This document shows positions 46,834 through 56,871 of a DNA stretch of 64,000 nucleotides, piece after piece. A program made the position numbers and the translations under genes. Source of the DNA: Streptococcus downei MFe28 (GTDB lineage: Bacteria > Bacillota > Bacilli > Lactobacillales > Streptococcaceae); the NCBI RefSeq assembly GCF_900459175.1, contig NZ_UHFA01000002.1, positions 682,001 to 746,000 on the forward strand, read 5' to 3'. Under the pieces are notes generated by a model, which was not told where the DNA came from, searched no databases, and worked only from the letters and a program-made list of their open reading frames with translations. Numbering within the stretch: position 1 is the first letter of the stretch; each line of letters begins with the position of its first letter.

Positions 46834-47637
46834 ATGAAACGTAATTTTACAGGAGTCAAGCGACTGGTTATCAAGGTGGGGACTAGCTCTCTGGTCTTGC
46901 CCAATGGAAAAATCAATCTGAATAAAATTGACCAGCTAGCCTTTGTTATTTCTGATTTGATGAATCAAGGCAAGGAGGTCATTCTGGTGTCTTCGGGCGC
47001 TATGGGCTTTGGTCTCAATGTCCTAGGGATGGATAAGCGACCGGCGGAAATCGCCCGACAGCAGGCAGTTTCTAGTGTTGGTCAGGTGGCCATGATGAGC
47101 CTCTATTCCCAAGTCTTCTCCCACTACCAGGCCAAGGTCAGCCAGCTCTTGATTACCAGAGATGTGGTGGTTTATCCTGAGAGTTTAGAGAATTTTACCA
47201 ATGCCTTTGAGTCTTTGATTAAGCTGGGAATTGTTCCCATTGTTAATGAAAATGATGCGGTTAGTATAGAGGAGATGGATCACCAGACCAAGTTTGGTGA
47301 TAATGACCGCCTTTCTGCAGTAGTGGCCAAAATTACAGATGCTGATCTCTTGATTATGCTCTCAGATATTGATGGCCTTTTTGATAAGAATCCCACTGTT
47401 TATGAAGATGCGGTTCTGCGAGAGCGAGTGGCAGAGATTACGGATGAAATCCTGGCCTCGGCTGGTGGTGCTGGCAGTAAATTTGGTACGGGAGGCATGC
47501 TCAGCAAGATTCAATCAGCCCAGATGATTTTTGAAAACGAGGGTCAGATGGTTCTGATGAATGGGGAGAATCCTCGGGATATTCTGCGACTCTTAGCAGG
47601 CGAGAAAATAGGAACCTGGTTTAAAAGGGCTGACTAA
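46834..47637 (+). CDS. proB: Glutamate 5-kinase
   Basis: The first step of proline synthesis: ATP-dependent phosphorylation of glutamate. The 267-residue product is an amino-acid kinase domain without the C-terminal PUA domain (usual in streptococci): [10 protein letters not shown] near 14-23, VSSGAMGFG near 52-60, NENDAVS near 139, and [12 protein letters not shown] near 217-228. ATG 46825 overlaps the -10; ATG 46834 ([10 protein letters not shown]) matches relatives. proA follows after about 100 bases. Confidence 0.93.
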   Translation: MKRNFTGVKRLVIKVGTSSLVLPNGKINLNKIDQLAFVISDLMNQGKEVILVSSGAMGFGLNVLGMDKRPAEIARQQAVSSVGQVAMMSLYSQVFSHYQAKVSQLLITRDVVVYPESLENFTNAFESLIKLGIVPIVNENDAVSIEEMDHQTKFGDNDRLSAVVAKITDADLLIMLSDIDGLFDKNPTVYEDAVLRERVAEITDEILASAGGAGSKFGTGGMLSKIQSAQMIFENEGQMVLMNGENPRDILRLLAGEKIGTWFKRAD

Positions 47638-47746
47638 ATCGAGGAGCTAATCCTTGAGCTTGGGGCTGTCTTGAGACCTGTGGTTTAGACAAGCTAGGCC
47701 ATTATTTTGGCAGAAGCCTTTGCCTTTATAGTGAGGAGGAATGCAA

Positions 47747-48997
47747 ATGACTGTGATTGAAGCGTTAGGAAAGCAGGCCCAGCAGGCTAGTCGAGACTTG
47801 CTGGCCTTGGGAACAGTTGAAAAAAATCGGCTACTCTTAGGGGTTGCCCAGACCCTAGTTCAAGAGACTGAAAAAATTTTAGCAGAAAATGCTAAGGATT
47901 TAAGTAAGGCCAAGGAACATGGGATTAGTCCCGTTATGGAGGACCGCCTGCGCCTGACAGGCCGGCGGATCCAAGCCATGGCAGAGGGATTGCGTCAGGT
48001 AGCGGATTTGCAGGATCCTATTGGACGAGTTGTGCAGGGCTTCACCAACTTAGATGGCTTGAAAATTGTGCAAAAACGGGTTCCCATAGGTATCATCGCA
48101 ATGATTTTTGAGAGTCGGCCCAATGTGTCGGTGGATGCCTTTAGCTTGGCCTTCAAGACTAACAATGCCATTATCCTACGCGGTGGCCGTGATGCCCTTA
48201 ACTCCAATAAAATTTTGGTTAATCTGATTCGTCAGACTCTGAAAGCAGAAGGGCTCAATCCCGACATGGTCCAGCTGGTAGAAGACACCAGCCATGATGT
48301 GGCCGAAGAGCTGATGCAGGCAACCGATTATGTGGATCTCTTGATTCCGCGTGGTGGGTCTCGTTTGATTCAGACGGTTAAGGCCAAGGCCAAGGTGCCG
48401 ATTATTGAGACAGGGGTCGGGAATGTCCATATTTATGTGGACGCGACAGCTGACCTAGAGATGGCGACTAGGATTGTCATCAATGCCAAGACCCAGCGGC
48501 CTAGCGTCTGCAATGCTGCAGAGAGTCTGGTAGTTCACCAGGCGGTGGCAGCCGAGTTTCTGCCCAAATTAGCAGAGGCCGTTAAGAAAGTCCATGCGGT
48601 TGAATTTCGAGCTGACCAAGGTGCTCTGGCCTTGATGCCAGAAGCAGTTCCTGCGACTGCAGGGGATTTTGCGACAGAATTTTTGGACTATGTCATGTCG
48701 GTCAAGATTGTTGCTAGCTTGCAGGAGGCTATTGATTGGGTCAATAACTATACGACCCACCACTCAGAAAGTATTATCACCCAGGACATTAATTCAGCTG
48801 ATGCCTTCCAGGAGCAGGTAGATGCGGCGGCTGTCTATGTCAATGCCTCAACCCGCTTCACCGATGGCTTTGTCTTTGGCTTAGGGGCAGAAATCGGAAT
48901 TTCAACTCAGAAGCTCCACGCCCGTGGTCCTATGGGTTTGGAGGCTCTGACCTCAACCAAGTTCTACATCAATGGTCAAGGCCAAATCAGAGAGTAA
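47747..48997 (+). CDS. proA: Gamma-glutamyl phosphate reductase
   Basis: The NADPH-dependent second enzyme of proline synthesis, making glutamate semialdehyde. The 416-residue product is an aldehyde-dehydrogenase-fold protein: [21 protein letters not shown] near 104-124, LRGGRDA near 142, [10 protein letters not shown] near 223, and the catalytic Cys in [14 protein letters not shown] near 249. ATG 47741 lies 2 bases after AGGAGG; ATG 47747 has the right spacing and is preferred. It ends with a hairpin terminator next to a BOX element. Confidence 0.95.
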   Translation: MTVIEALGKQAQQASRDLLALGTVEKNRLLLGVAQTLVQETEKILAENAKDLSKAKEHGISPVMEDRLRLTGRRIQAMAEGLRQVADLQDPIGRVVQGFTNLDGLKIVQKRVPIGIIAMIFESRPNVSVDAFSLAFKTNNAIILRGGRDALNSNKILVNLIRQTLKAEGLNPDMVQLVEDTSHDVAEELMQATDYVDLLIPRGGSRLIQTVKAKAKVPIIETGVGNVHIYVDATADLEMATRIVINAKTQRPSVCNAAESLVVHQAVAAEFLPKLAEAVKKVHAVEFRADQGALALMPEAVPATAGDFATEFLDYVMSVKIVASLQEAIDWVNNYTTHHSESIITQDINSADAFQEQVDAAAVYVNASTRFTDGFVFGLGAEIGISTQKLHARGPMGLEALTSTKFYINGQGQIRE

Positions 48998-49011
48998 GCA
49001 TTAGGAAGAAG

Positions 49012-49035
49012 GTCGTGCCTGAGCACGGCTTTTTT
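49012..49035 (+). terminator. proBA terminator
   Basis: GTCGTGC pairs with GCACGGC (one G-T pair) around CTGA, then a T run; the BOX element starts at its end. Confidence 0.8.
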
Positions 49036-49315
49036 ATACTCTTCAAAAAACAAAATTTTCCGTCGTTAACTCACCTCGCCGTACTTATTGAGGAAAGCAA
49101 GACTTTCTGCATCTTTAACCTCACAAGGTCTCCCAGACCTTTTGAGCTGTCTTCGGTTCGTGCGATACGGAGCAAAGTTGGTCGATTTCACCAACTTTGT
49201 GAGGTTAGTAAGGGAGCTAGGCAATCGCTATGGAGATTGCCGTTTGACATCAGTCACTTTAGTGACTTGATGGCCTTGCTCCTTGCCTTGGCTAGTTTTG
49301 ATTTTTATTGAGTAT
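49036..49315. repeat. BOX element with hairpin modules
   Basis: A 280-base element from ATACTCTTCAAAAAAC to GATTTTTATTGAGTAT, with boxA core CGTTAACTCACCTCGCCGTA at about 49069. Modules in order are GAAAG/CTTTC, AAGGTCT/AGACCTT, AAAGTTGGT/ACCAACTTT, GGCAATC/GATTGCC and AGTCACTTTAGTGACTT. Order and sequence match the copy at 13.3 kb apart from its extra 97-base segment. Confidence 0.8.
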
Positions 49316-49561
49316 TAGTGAAGGCGGGCTTTGTTTTTATGAGGCTACTAGCTAATCAGTCTATCTTTTGGGCTGGCACCTAGGGTTAAAACTCGACAAA
49401 TTTCAAATGAAACTCATCTCGTTGATAAGCTGAAGGTCTGCTAGAGGTTTTCCTTATAGATTTTTTGGAGGGTGGTTTTCATTCAATGTTGGCCCTTAAA
49501 TCTGGCTCTCGTTTGAGAAATACTTGGGCAGTTCTAGCACATTTATGGTAGAATAAAAGTT
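49316..49561 (+). promoter_or_regulatory. Upstream region of the dcw genes
   Basis: No gene here. The rsmH promoter is a TGGGCA-like -35 (49525-49530), an 18-base spacer and TAGAAT (49549-49554). The -10 ends 7 bases before the rsmH ATG, which has no Shine-Dalgarno sequence, so the transcript probably starts at the ATG. Confidence 0.55.
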
Positions 49562-50512
49562 ATGACAAATGAATTTCACCATGTGAGCGTTCTTCTGCAC
49601 GAGACAGTTGACATGCTGGCCCCCAAGCCTGATGGTATCTATGTGGATGCCACCTTGGGTGGGGCAGGCCACAGCGCTTATTTGCTCTCAAAGTTGGGTC
49701 CCAAAGGCCATCTTTACTGTTTTGATCAGGACCAATCTGCTATAGATAATGCCCAGGTTAAGCTCAAAGATTATGTGGACAGGGGCATGGTGACCTTCAT
49801 TAAAGATAATTTTCGCAATCTCAAGGCTGACCTAGCTGAAGAAGGGGTGACCCAAATTGACGGCATCCTTTATGATTTGGGGGTTTCTAGTCCCCAGTTG
49901 GACCAGCGAGAGCGAGGCTTTTCTTATAAGCAGGATGCTCCCTTAGATATGCGAATGAACCAAGAGGCCGACCTATCTGCCTACGATGTGGTCAATACTT
50001 ACAGCTATCAAGACCTGGTGAAAATCTTCTTCAAATATGGGGAAGATAAGTTTTCCAAGCAAATTGCCCGTAAGATTGAGCAGGCGAGAAAAAGTAAACC
50101 GATTGAGACAACGACTGAACTGACCGAGATTATCAAGTCAGCCAAGCCAGCCAAGGAATTAAAGAAAAAGGGGCACCCAGCCAAGCAGATTTTTCAGGCC
50201 ATTCGGATTGAGGTCAATGATGAATTAGGGGCTGCGGATGAGTCTATTCAGCAGGCCTTGGAACTCCTAGCCTTGGATGGTCGGATTTCGGTCATTACCT
50301 TTCATTCTTTAGAAGACCGGCTGACCAAGCAAATCTTCAAAGAAGCCTCAAGTGTGGATGTGCCTAAGGGTTTACCCTTCATTCCTGAGGAAATGCAGCC
50401 CAAGATTGCCTTGGTCAATCGCAAGCCCATCTTACCCTCCCAAGGGGAGCTCTCAGTCAATAATCGGGCCCATTCAGCCAAGCTGAGGGTGGCTAAAAAA
50501 ATTCGAAAGTAG
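49562..50512 (+). CDS. rsmH: 16S rRNA m4C1402 methyltransferase RsmH
   Basis: RsmH (MraW) methylates C1402 of 16S rRNA. The 316-residue product has [13 protein letters not shown] near 7-19, the SAM motif [14 protein letters not shown] near 29-42, [18 protein letters not shown] near 105-122 and the C-terminal [12 protein letters not shown]. Length is typical. It is first in the dcw-type cluster rsmH-ftsL-pbp2X-mraY with gaps of 1-8 bases. The start lacks a ribosome site and sits at the predicted transcription start. Confidence 0.95.
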   Translation: MTNEFHHVSVLLHETVDMLAPKPDGIYVDATLGGAGHSAYLLSKLGPKGHLYCFDQDQSAIDNAQVKLKDYVDRGMVTFIKDNFRNLKADLAEEGVTQIDGILYDLGVSSPQLDQRERGFSYKQDAPLDMRMNQEADLSAYDVVNTYSYQDLVKIFFKYGEDKFSKQIARKIEQARKSKPIETTTELTEIIKSAKPAKELKKKGHPAKQIFQAIRIEVNDELGAADESIQQALELLALDGRISVITFHSLEDRLTKQIFKEASSVDVPKGLPFIPEEMQPKIALVNRKPILPSQGELSVNNRAHSAKLRVAKKIRK

Positions 50513-50520
50513 TTAGAATT

Positions 50521-50856
50521 ATGGCAAATAAAAAGCAAGAAGAAGTAGCCATTCAAAACGCCTTTCAGAAGCGTTTTCGTAAGTTTTCCAGACTGGAGGT
50601 TGCTTTTTACGGCTCCGTTATCATTACGGCTGTTCTGATGGCCGTAGGGATTATTTACTTACAGAGTCGCAATTTGCAACTCAAACAGCAGATTACTGAA
50701 ATTAATAGTCAGATTAGTGATGCAGAAACGGACCAAAATAATGCCAAGCAGGAGGTCAATGAGCTGACGCGCTCGGACCGGATTGCCGAGATAGCTAAAA
50801 AGGCAGGTCTCAATATTGATAACTCTAATCTTGGAAATGTTGGGAGTAACAAGTAG
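50521..50856 (+). CDS. ftsL: Cell division protein FtsL
   Basis: FtsL is a bitopic divisome protein that works with DivIC/FtsB and activates septal wall synthesis. The 111-residue product has a short cytoplasmic part, one membrane helix at about 29-47 (FYGSVIITAVLMAVGIIYL), and an extracellular coiled coil (48-90). It lies 8 bases after rsmH and 3 before pbp2X. Sequence conservation in FtsL is low; position and topology carry the call. Confidence 0.9.
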   Translation: MANKKQEEVAIQNAFQKRFRKFSRLEVAFYGSVIITAVLMAVGIIYLQSRNLQLKQQITEINSQISDAETDQNNAKQEVNELTRSDRIAEIAKKAGLNIDNSNLGNVGSNK

Positions 50857-50859
50857 CGC

Positions 50860-53118
50860 ATGAAGAATTTGATTAATCGCTTCTTGTCCTATGTGACAAG
50901 GGATCGGCGAGGACCTCGGGCTAATCGAGAACGGGTCGGTCAAAATTTGATGATTACCACGGTTTTCATCTTTTTTATCTTTATCATTAATTTTGCCATC
51001 ATCATTGGGACCGACTCTAAATTCGGGGTCAAACTAGCTCCCAAGGCCAAGGCTGTCTACCAGACAACAGTGACCAAGGCGGCCAAGCGGGGGACCATCT
51101 ATGACCGCAATGGTAATGTGATTGCAGAGAATTCAACCACCTACACGATCTATGCCATTATTGACAAGAAGTATGTTTCAGCTAAGAATGAAAAGCTCTA
51201 TGTTCAAGACAAGGACTATGATAAGCTGGCCGACATTCTCAATCAGCAGTTAGGGGTGGAAAAGGACTATGTCTTAAAGCAATTGAGACAACCTAAGCTG
51301 ACCCAGGTCTATTTTGGGTCTGAGGGGACTAATCTATCCTATTCGACCATGCAGGCTATTTCAGATGCGGCCAAGGAAGCAGGCATCAAGGGAGTTGACT
51401 TTGATACCAGTGCTAGCCGTCTTTATCCCAACGGAACCTTTGCCTCTGAGTTTATTGGTATTGCCCAGAAACAAAATGGTAAGAAGGGGGACTCAACCCT
51501 GGTCGGAACGACTGGACTGGAAGCCTCTATGGACAGCATCCTGTCGGGAACTGATGGTAAGGTTACCTACGAAAAGGACGAAAATGGGAATATCCTTTTT
51601 GGAACTGGGAAGAATATTAAAAAGACGATTGATGGGCGTGATGTCTATACTACCCTAGATGCCACCCTGCAAACCTATCTGGAGACCCAGATGAATACCT
51701 TCATGGAAAAGGTTGGCAGTGCAACAGATGCTAGTGCTACCTTAGTCAATGCTCATACCGGCGAAATTTTGGCAACAACCCAAAGGCCTACCTATAATGC
51801 TGATACCCTGCAGGGAATGAGCAAAGATGAGGGCTATAATTGGAACAATATGCTTTACGGTACCAATTTTGAGCCTGGTTCTACCATGAAGGTTATGCTG
51901 CTGGCTTCGGCTCTCAATGAAGGAGCCTTCAACGCCAACCAAACCTACTACAATGGGGATGGTATCAAAATTGCTGATACCACCATCAATGACTGGGCGG
52001 TCAACCAAGGGACGTCATCTGGTCAGACCATGACCTTGGCGCAAGGCTTTGCTTATTCGTCTAATGTGGGAATGACTATTTTGGAACAGCAACTAGGTGA
52101 TTCGACTTGGAGCAGCTACCTGTCTAAATTCCGTTTTGGTATGCCGACACGTTTCGGTATGGACAATGAGGAATCTGGATCAGTTTCCTTAGATAATAAG
52201 GTTACAGCAGCTATGTCAGCCTTCGGTCAAGGGGTGTCTGTTACAGAAATTCAGATGCTGCGGGCCTTCACAGCTGTTGCTAATAATGGTGTTATGTTGG
52301 AACCTCGTTTTGTCAATCAAATCTATGATTCTGCTGATAATAGCAGTCGAGTTAGCTCCACAGAAGTTGTGGGGAATCCTGTTTCTTCTGATGCGGCCAA
52401 GCAAACCCGTGACTATATGGTGGATGTCGGAACGGATCCTAATTATGGTACCCTTTATTCGTCTACAACAAATGCGCCAATTATTCAGGTTGGCAATTAT
52501 TCAGTTGCTGTTAAATCAGGTACCGCCCAATATGCTGCTGGCGATGGCGGTTATGAGCAGGGTGAGCACAGCTATATCTATTCGGTTGTAGCTATGGTTC
52601 CTGCTGATGATCCTAAATTCATCATGTATGTGACTTTGAAGAAACCTGAGAATTTCAGTGGTTTATTCTGGGCTGATGTGGTCAATCCTGTCCTGGAGCA
52701 AGCCATGCTTATGCAGGATGAACTGTCATCAACCTCAGTCAGCTCACAGGCTTCATCTGAAACTGGCTATAAGATGCCAGATTTTACCGGTAAGAACGCT
52801 GGGGATGCTTCAACCACCCTGCGGCAAAATTTAGCCCATGTTATTCCTCTCGGAACTGGAAGCAAGGTCAAAAAGACTTCAGTCAAGGCCGGCAGCAATG
52901 TGAAATCGGGTCGCCAAGTCTTGATGTTAACTGATAAGTTTCAAGAACTGCCTGATATGTACGGTTGGACCAAGGCTAATGTCAAAATCTTTGCTGACTG
53001 GATGGGGATCAAGGTATCCTTCAAAGGATCTGAGTCGGGAACGGTTACCCAGCAGAATATTGACTCGGGTTCCAAGTTGAAAAATGTTAAAAAATTGACG
53101 ATTACACTAGGAGACTAA
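50860..53118 (+). CDS. pbp2X: Penicillin-binding protein 2X
   Basis: The class B septal transpeptidase of streptococci and a main beta-lactam target. The 752-residue product has a membrane anchor at about 30-50, an N-terminal dimerisation domain ([14 protein letters not shown] near 77-90), a transpeptidase domain with active-site Ser341 in GSTMK, SSN at 400-402 and KSGT at 552-555, and two C-terminal PASTA-like domains (about 632-752). All three motifs are in normal form. It lies 3 bases after ftsL and 1 before mraY. Confidence 0.95.
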   Translation: MKNLINRFLSYVTRDRRGPRANRERVGQNLMITTVFIFFIFIINFAIIIGTDSKFGVKLAPKAKAVYQTTVTKAAKRGTIYDRNGNVIAENSTTYTIYAIIDKKYVSAKNEKLYVQDKDYDKLADILNQQLGVEKDYVLKQLRQPKLTQVYFGSEGTNLSYSTMQAISDAAKEAGIKGVDFDTSASRLYPNGTFASEFIGIAQKQNGKKGDSTLVGTTGLEASMDSILSGTDGKVTYEKDENGNILFGTGKNIKKTIDGRDVYTTLDATLQTYLETQMNTFMEKVGSATDASATLVNAHTGEILATTQRPTYNADTLQGMSKDEGYNWNNMLYGTNFEPGSTMKVMLLASALNEGAFNANQTYYNGDGIKIADTTINDWAVNQGTSSGQTMTLAQGFAYSSNVGMTILEQQLGDSTWSSYLSKFRFGMPTRFGMDNEESGSVSLDNKVTAAMSAFGQGVSVTEIQMLRAFTAVANNGVMLEPRFVNQIYDSADNSSRVSSTEVVGNPVSSDAAKQTRDYMVDVGTDPNYGTLYSSTTNAPIIQVGNYSVAVKSGTAQYAAGDGGYEQGEHSYIYSVVAMVPADDPKFIMYVTLKKPENFSGLFWADVVNPVLEQAMLMQDELSSTSVSSQASSETGYKMPDFTGKNAGDASTTLRQNLAHVIPLGTGSKVKKTSVKAGSNVKSGRQVLMLTDKFQELPDMYGWTKANVKIFADWMGIKVSFKGSESGTVTQQNIDSGSKLKNVKKLTITLGD

Positions 53119-53119
53119 G

Positions 53120-54133
53120 ATGTTAACCATATTATTAGCAGGTTTGACTGCCTTCATTTTGACGGTAGTCGGAATACCCTTCTTTATCAAATTTTACCAG
53201 GCTAGGAAAATTGCCGGTCAACAGATGCACGAGGACGTTAAACAGCACCTAGCCAAGGCCGGAACGCCGACCATGGGGGGGACAGTCTTTATCCTTGCGG
53301 CAACCCTAGTGACTCTATCCTTTTCAACCCTAAGTCTTTTTCGAGGAGCTGCTTTTGGAGCGACAGCTGGAATTCTCTCAGTTGTGGTCATCTACGGAAT
53401 CATCGGCTTTCTAGATGACTTTCTCAAAATTTTCAAGAAAATTAACGAAGGGCTAACACCCTGGCAGAAGATGCTCCTGCAGATTCTGGCGGGCCTGATT
53501 TTCTACTTTACCCATGTTCGTCCTAGTGGAACGGATGCCATCAATATCTTTGGCTTTCAACTCCACATCGGCATTTTCTATCTAGCCTTTGTCCTTTTCT
53601 GGGTGGTTGGCTTCTCCAATGCCGTTAATCTGACCGATGGTATTGATGGGCTGGCTTCGATTTCAGTCGTTATTTCCCTGATTGCCTATGGTATTATTGC
53701 CTATCTTCAAAAGCAACCAGATATTCTCCTGATTATTGTGGTCATGATTGGTGGTCTCTTGGGCTTCTTTGTCTTCAATCACAAGCCTGCCAAGGTTTTC
53801 ATGGGGGATGTCGGTAGTCTGGCCTTGGGGGCTATGCTGGCTTCCATTTCCATTGCCCTAAGACAGGAGTGGACCCTGCTCCTGATTGGCCTAGTCTATG
53901 TTTTGGAGACCGCTTCGGTCATGTTGCAGGTGACTTATTTCAAGGCTACCAAGAAAAAATATGGGGAAGGTCGGAGAATTTTTAGAATGACTCCCTTCCA
54001 CCATCATTTGGAGCTAGGTGGCTTATCAGGCAAGGGAAAGGAATGGAGCGAGTGGAAGGTTGATGGCTTCCTCTGGGCCGTCGGTGCCTGCTCTAGTCTT
54101 GTCGCCCTCCTGATTTGGTTAATGATTAAATAA
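53120..54133 (+). CDS. mraY: Phospho-MurNAc-pentapeptide translocase MraY
   Basis: MraY makes lipid I by transferring phospho-MurNAc-pentapeptide to undecaprenyl phosphate. The 337-residue, ten-helix membrane protein has [11 protein letters not shown] near 47-57, the catalytic GFLDDFLKI near 95, [11 protein letters not shown] near 173-183, and the HHH motif in FHHHLELGG near 293. Start is 1 base after the pbp2X stop with TAGGAGACTAAG overlapping. A terminator follows. Confidence 0.97.
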   Translation: MLTILLAGLTAFILTVVGIPFFIKFYQARKIAGQQMHEDVKQHLAKAGTPTMGGTVFILAATLVTLSFSTLSLFRGAAFGATAGILSVVVIYGIIGFLDDFLKIFKKINEGLTPWQKMLLQILAGLIFYFTHVRPSGTDAINIFGFQLHIGIFYLAFVLFWVVGFSNAVNLTDGIDGLASISVVISLIAYGIIAYLQKQPDILLIIVVMIGGLLGFFVFNHKPAKVFMGDVGSLALGAMLASISIALRQEWTLLLIGLVYVLETASVMLQVTYFKATKKKYGEGRRIFRMTPFHHHLELGGLSGKGKEWSEWKVDGFLWAVGACSSLVALLIWLMIK

Positions 54134-54136
54134 ACA

Positions 54137-54177
54137 AAAGAAAGGTCTGGGAAGCTGGTTCCAAGGCCTTTCTTTTG
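54137..54177 (+). terminator. dcw cluster terminator
   Basis: AAAAGAAAGG pairs with CCTTTCTTTT around a 21-base loop that has inner pairing (GGAA/TTCC). Confidence 0.7.
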
Positions 54178-54236
54178 GTATAATGGGTGAAGCAAATACG
54201 AGATGGCTTCATTAAGAAGCGCTCAAAGAGGTAAGT

Positions 54237-55580
54237 ATGATGTTTAAAGATTATAATTTTAAGGACTATATCAATCGAGCTCTGGATTTGATGTCTTTTA
54301 AGGAGCCAACGCCAGTTCAGGCTAAGTTGATTCCAGTGGTTCGATCTGGGCGTGACCTGGTGGGTGAGTCAAAGACCGGTTCGGGGAAGACCCACACTTT
54401 TTTGTTGCCTATTTTTGAGAAATTGCAAGAAAATCTCAATCAGGTCCAAGCGGTCATCACGGCTCCAAGTCGGGAGCTAGCTAGCCAAATCTACCAGGCT
54501 GCCAAGCAAATTGCTGACCAGGCTGAGACTGAGATTCGTCTGGTCAACTATGTTGGCGGGACAGACAAGCTTCGTCAAATTGAAAAATTAAAAGCTGGTC
54601 AACCCCAGATTATTATTGGAACACCTGGTCGGATTTATGACTTAATCAAATCGAGTCATCTGGATATTCACAAGGCTTCAACCTTTGTCGTTGACGAGGC
54701 CGACATGACCATGGACATGGGCTTTCTGGACACGGTTGATAAGATTGCGGCCAGCCTGCCAGAGACTGTCCAAATTTTGGTCTTCTCAGCTACCATTCCC
54801 CAGAAGCTCCAGCCCTTCTTGAAGAAATACCTGACCAATCCAGTGATTGAAAAGATTAAGACCCAGACGGTGATTGCGGATACCATTGATAACTGGTTAC
54901 TCTCCACCAAGGGTCGAGATAAGAATAGTCAGATTTTGGAAATCCTGACCAGCCTCCATCCTTATTTGGCCATGATTTTTGTCAATACCAAGGAGCGAGC
55001 AGATGAGCTCCATAATTTCTTGCTAGCCAATGGCCTAAAAGTCGCGAAAATCCACGGAGGAATCCCTCCTCGGGAACGCAAGCGAATCATGAATCAAATC
55101 AAACGCTTGGATTATGAGTATATCGTGGCGACTGATTTGGCAGCTCGAGGTATTGATATTGAGGGGGTCAGCCATGTCATCAACGATGCCATCCCTCAGG
55201 ATTTATCATTCTTTGTCCATCGGGTCGGACGGACGGGCCGCAACGGTCTTTCTGGTACAGCTATTACCCTCTATCAACCTAGTGATGACAGCGACATTCG
55301 TGAGCTAGAAAAACTGGGCATCAGCTTCCTACCTAAAGTCTTTAAGGATGGTCAATTCCAGGATACCTATGACCGTGACCGCCGGGCTAATCGGGAGAAA
55401 TCCTATCAGAAACTGGATACAGAAATGATTGGCCTGGTCAAGAAGAAAAAGAAGAAGGTCAAGCCAGGTTACAAGAAGAAAATCCAGTGGAAGGTTGATG
55501 AAAAACGGCGCAAGGAAAGGCGAGCAGCCGCTAAAGCCAGAGGACGTGCCAGTCGCAAGGCTAAAAAGCAGAGCTTTTAA
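54237..55580 (+). CDS. DEAD-box RNA helicase (CshB-like)
   Basis: An ATP-dependent RNA helicase of 447 residues with all motifs: Q motif near 22, motif I ESKTGSGKT at about 44-52, PSRELA (Ia), TPGR (Ib), VDEADM (II, Asp-Glu-Ala-Asp), SATI (III), VATDLAARGID (V) and HRVGRTGR (VI). The C-terminus (about 385-447) is very rich in Lys and Arg, likely an RNA-binding tail. It follows mraY, the usual streptococcal order. Start MMFKDYNF follows AAGAGGTAAGT. The choice between CshB and other DEAD paralogues is inferred. Confidence 0.9.
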   Translation: MMFKDYNFKDYINRALDLMSFKEPTPVQAKLIPVVRSGRDLVGESKTGSGKTHTFLLPIFEKLQENLNQVQAVITAPSRELASQIYQAAKQIADQAETEIRLVNYVGGTDKLRQIEKLKAGQPQIIIGTPGRIYDLIKSSHLDIHKASTFVVDEADMTMDMGFLDTVDKIAASLPETVQILVFSATIPQKLQPFLKKYLTNPVIEKIKTQTVIADTIDNWLLSTKGRDKNSQILEILTSLHPYLAMIFVNTKERADELHNFLLANGLKVAKIHGGIPPRERKRIMNQIKRLDYEYIVATDLAARGIDIEGVSHVINDAIPQDLSFFVHRVGRTGRNGLSGTAITLYQPSDDSDIRELEKLGISFLPKVFKDGQFQDTYDRDRRANREKSYQKLDTEMIGLVKKKKKKVKPGYKKKIQWKVDEKRRKERRAAAKARGRASRKAKKQSF

Positions 55581-55596
55581 AATTTATTAAGACAGG

Positions 55597-55626
55597 AAGT
55601 TAGGGCCCTTGTGCCTTAACTTTTTT
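55597..55626 (+). terminator. Helicase gene terminator
   Basis: AAGTTAGGGC pairs with GCCTTAACTT around CCTTGT, followed by a T run. Confidence 0.75.
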
Positions 55627-55912
55627 ACTTGTCCCGGCTACCTTGCAGGCTGGATTGTCAGGGTCTTGCAAGTTGTTAGACCTCGGAAAAAGAAGGGGGG
55701 CTTGCGTCAACTTGTCCTGCTGGGGGTTAGGCTAGTCTGCCTGACTATAATAAGAGCCACCACGTATGCTTTCATCCTTTGCCTTTCATAACTTAACTCA
55801 GTAGCCTTCGTCTTGATAGAATCTTGTTATCGCTTGATAGAAATTCCCTATTATTCAAGGGCAGGGGGACATGTTAAACTAGTGATAAGTATAACAAGAT
55901 AAGGAGACGACC
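55627..55912 (+). other. Spacer before the cystine-type importer
   Basis: No gene recognised. CTTGCAGG/CTTGCAAG repeats occur near 55642-55670. An extended GACTATAATAAG (55743) is an isolated -10-like site without a matching gene. GGACAT and TATAAC near 55867 and 55890 form a weak promoter candidate for tcyA, with GATAAGGAGACGACC as the ribosome site. Confidence 0.35.
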
Positions 55913-56746
55913 ATGAAATTGAAGAAAATTTTTCTAACGAGTCTGGTCTTGGGGTTGGGAACCCTAACATTAGCAGCCTGCTCTTCTAAATCTGGAAGTA
56001 CAGCTAAGCAGGATATTGTTGTTGCCACTGATTCTGACACCGCTCCCTTCACCTTTACCGGCAAGGACAATAAGCAGACTGGCTACGATATTGAGGTGAT
56101 GAAGGCTGTCTTCAAGGGCTCTAAAAAATATAATGTCAAATTTGAGACGACTGAATTTGAGTCTATCCTGCCGGGAATTGACTCGGATCGTTACCAAATT
56201 GCAGCCAACGACTTTAACTATAATGCCGACCGCGCTAAGAAATACCTCTTCTCGGATCCGATTTCCCTGTCGAATTATGCCATTGTCACGAAGTCAGGCA
56301 CCAAATACGATAAATTAGAGCAGCTCTCTGGTAAATCAACTGAGGCCTTGGCAGGTTCCAACTATGCTCAAACCTTGGAGGACTGGAATAAGGCTAATCC
56401 AGATAAGGACCCGATCAAGGTCAATTATGTTTCTGGCCAAACAGGCTTTACCTCTCGCCTCCAGGATCTGGACCAAGGCAAGATTGACTTCATCTTCTAT
56501 GATCAGATTTCTTCCAGCTATGCCTCCAAGGACCAGGGCTTTGACTTCACGGTTAGCCAGTTACAAGATAAGATTGGTTCAGAAAAGGATGGCAAGGAAT
56601 ACATTCTTTTTGCCAAGACCGACCAAGGTAAGGAGTTACAAGCCTTCGTCAATAAACGCGTTAAGGAATTGCAAAAGGACGGTACCCTTGCCAAACTGAG
56701 TAAGAAATATTTCGGTGGCGACTATGTTTCCGACCTCAAATCCTAA
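55913..56746 (+). CDS. tcyA: Amino-acid ABC transporter substrate-binding lipoprotein (cystine type)
   Basis: A 277-residue lipoprotein: signal peptide with lipobox LAAC (Cys23), then a family 3 solute-binding domain starting VVATDSDTAPFTFTGKDNKQTGYDIEVMKAV. ABC permease and ATPase genes follow. The cluster before DUF4059, trxB, pncB and nadE matches the L-cystine importer TcyABC of S. mutans as I remember it; the substrate is inferred from that context. A tight terminator separates it from the permease gene, so binding protein can be made in excess. Confidence 0.85.
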   Translation: MKLKKIFLTSLVLGLGTLTLAACSSKSGSTAKQDIVVATDSDTAPFTFTGKDNKQTGYDIEVMKAVFKGSKKYNVKFETTEFESILPGIDSDRYQIAANDFNYNADRAKKYLFSDPISLSNYAIVTKSGTKYDKLEQLSGKSTEALAGSNYAQTLEDWNKANPDKDPIKVNYVSGQTGFTSRLQDLDQGKIDFIFYDQISSSYASKDQGFDFTVSQLQDKIGSEKDGKEYILFAKTDQGKELQAFVNKRVKELQKDGTLAKLSKKYFGGDYVSDLKS

Positions 56747-56750
56747 GAAG

Positions 56751-56773
56751 AGCTATCAGCTGATAGCTTTTTT
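56751..56773 (+). terminator. Intra-operon terminator after tcyA
   Basis: The 18-base perfect palindrome AGCTATCAGCTGATAGCT followed by TTTTT. Confidence 0.8.
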
Positions 56774-56798
56774 CTATGCCCCCTTTAGGATTTACTAT

Positions 56799-56827
56799 TT
56801 TACAGCTCCCCTTTTGGATGATAGAAT
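56799..56827 (+). promoter_or_regulatory. tcyB promoter
   Basis: TTTACA (56799-56804), 17 bases and TAGAAT (56822-56827), 45 bases before tcyB, allowing separate expression of the membrane parts. Confidence 0.65.
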
Positions 56828-56871
56828 GAAATAATCATATAACTTGAATAAAGAAGAAACTAGGAGAACTT

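Noticed and set aside
49088..49270. Open frames in the BOX element at 49.0 kb
   Set aside because: The sequence is a non-coding BOX repeat with hairpin modules; the frames are not kept in the copy at 13.3 kb.
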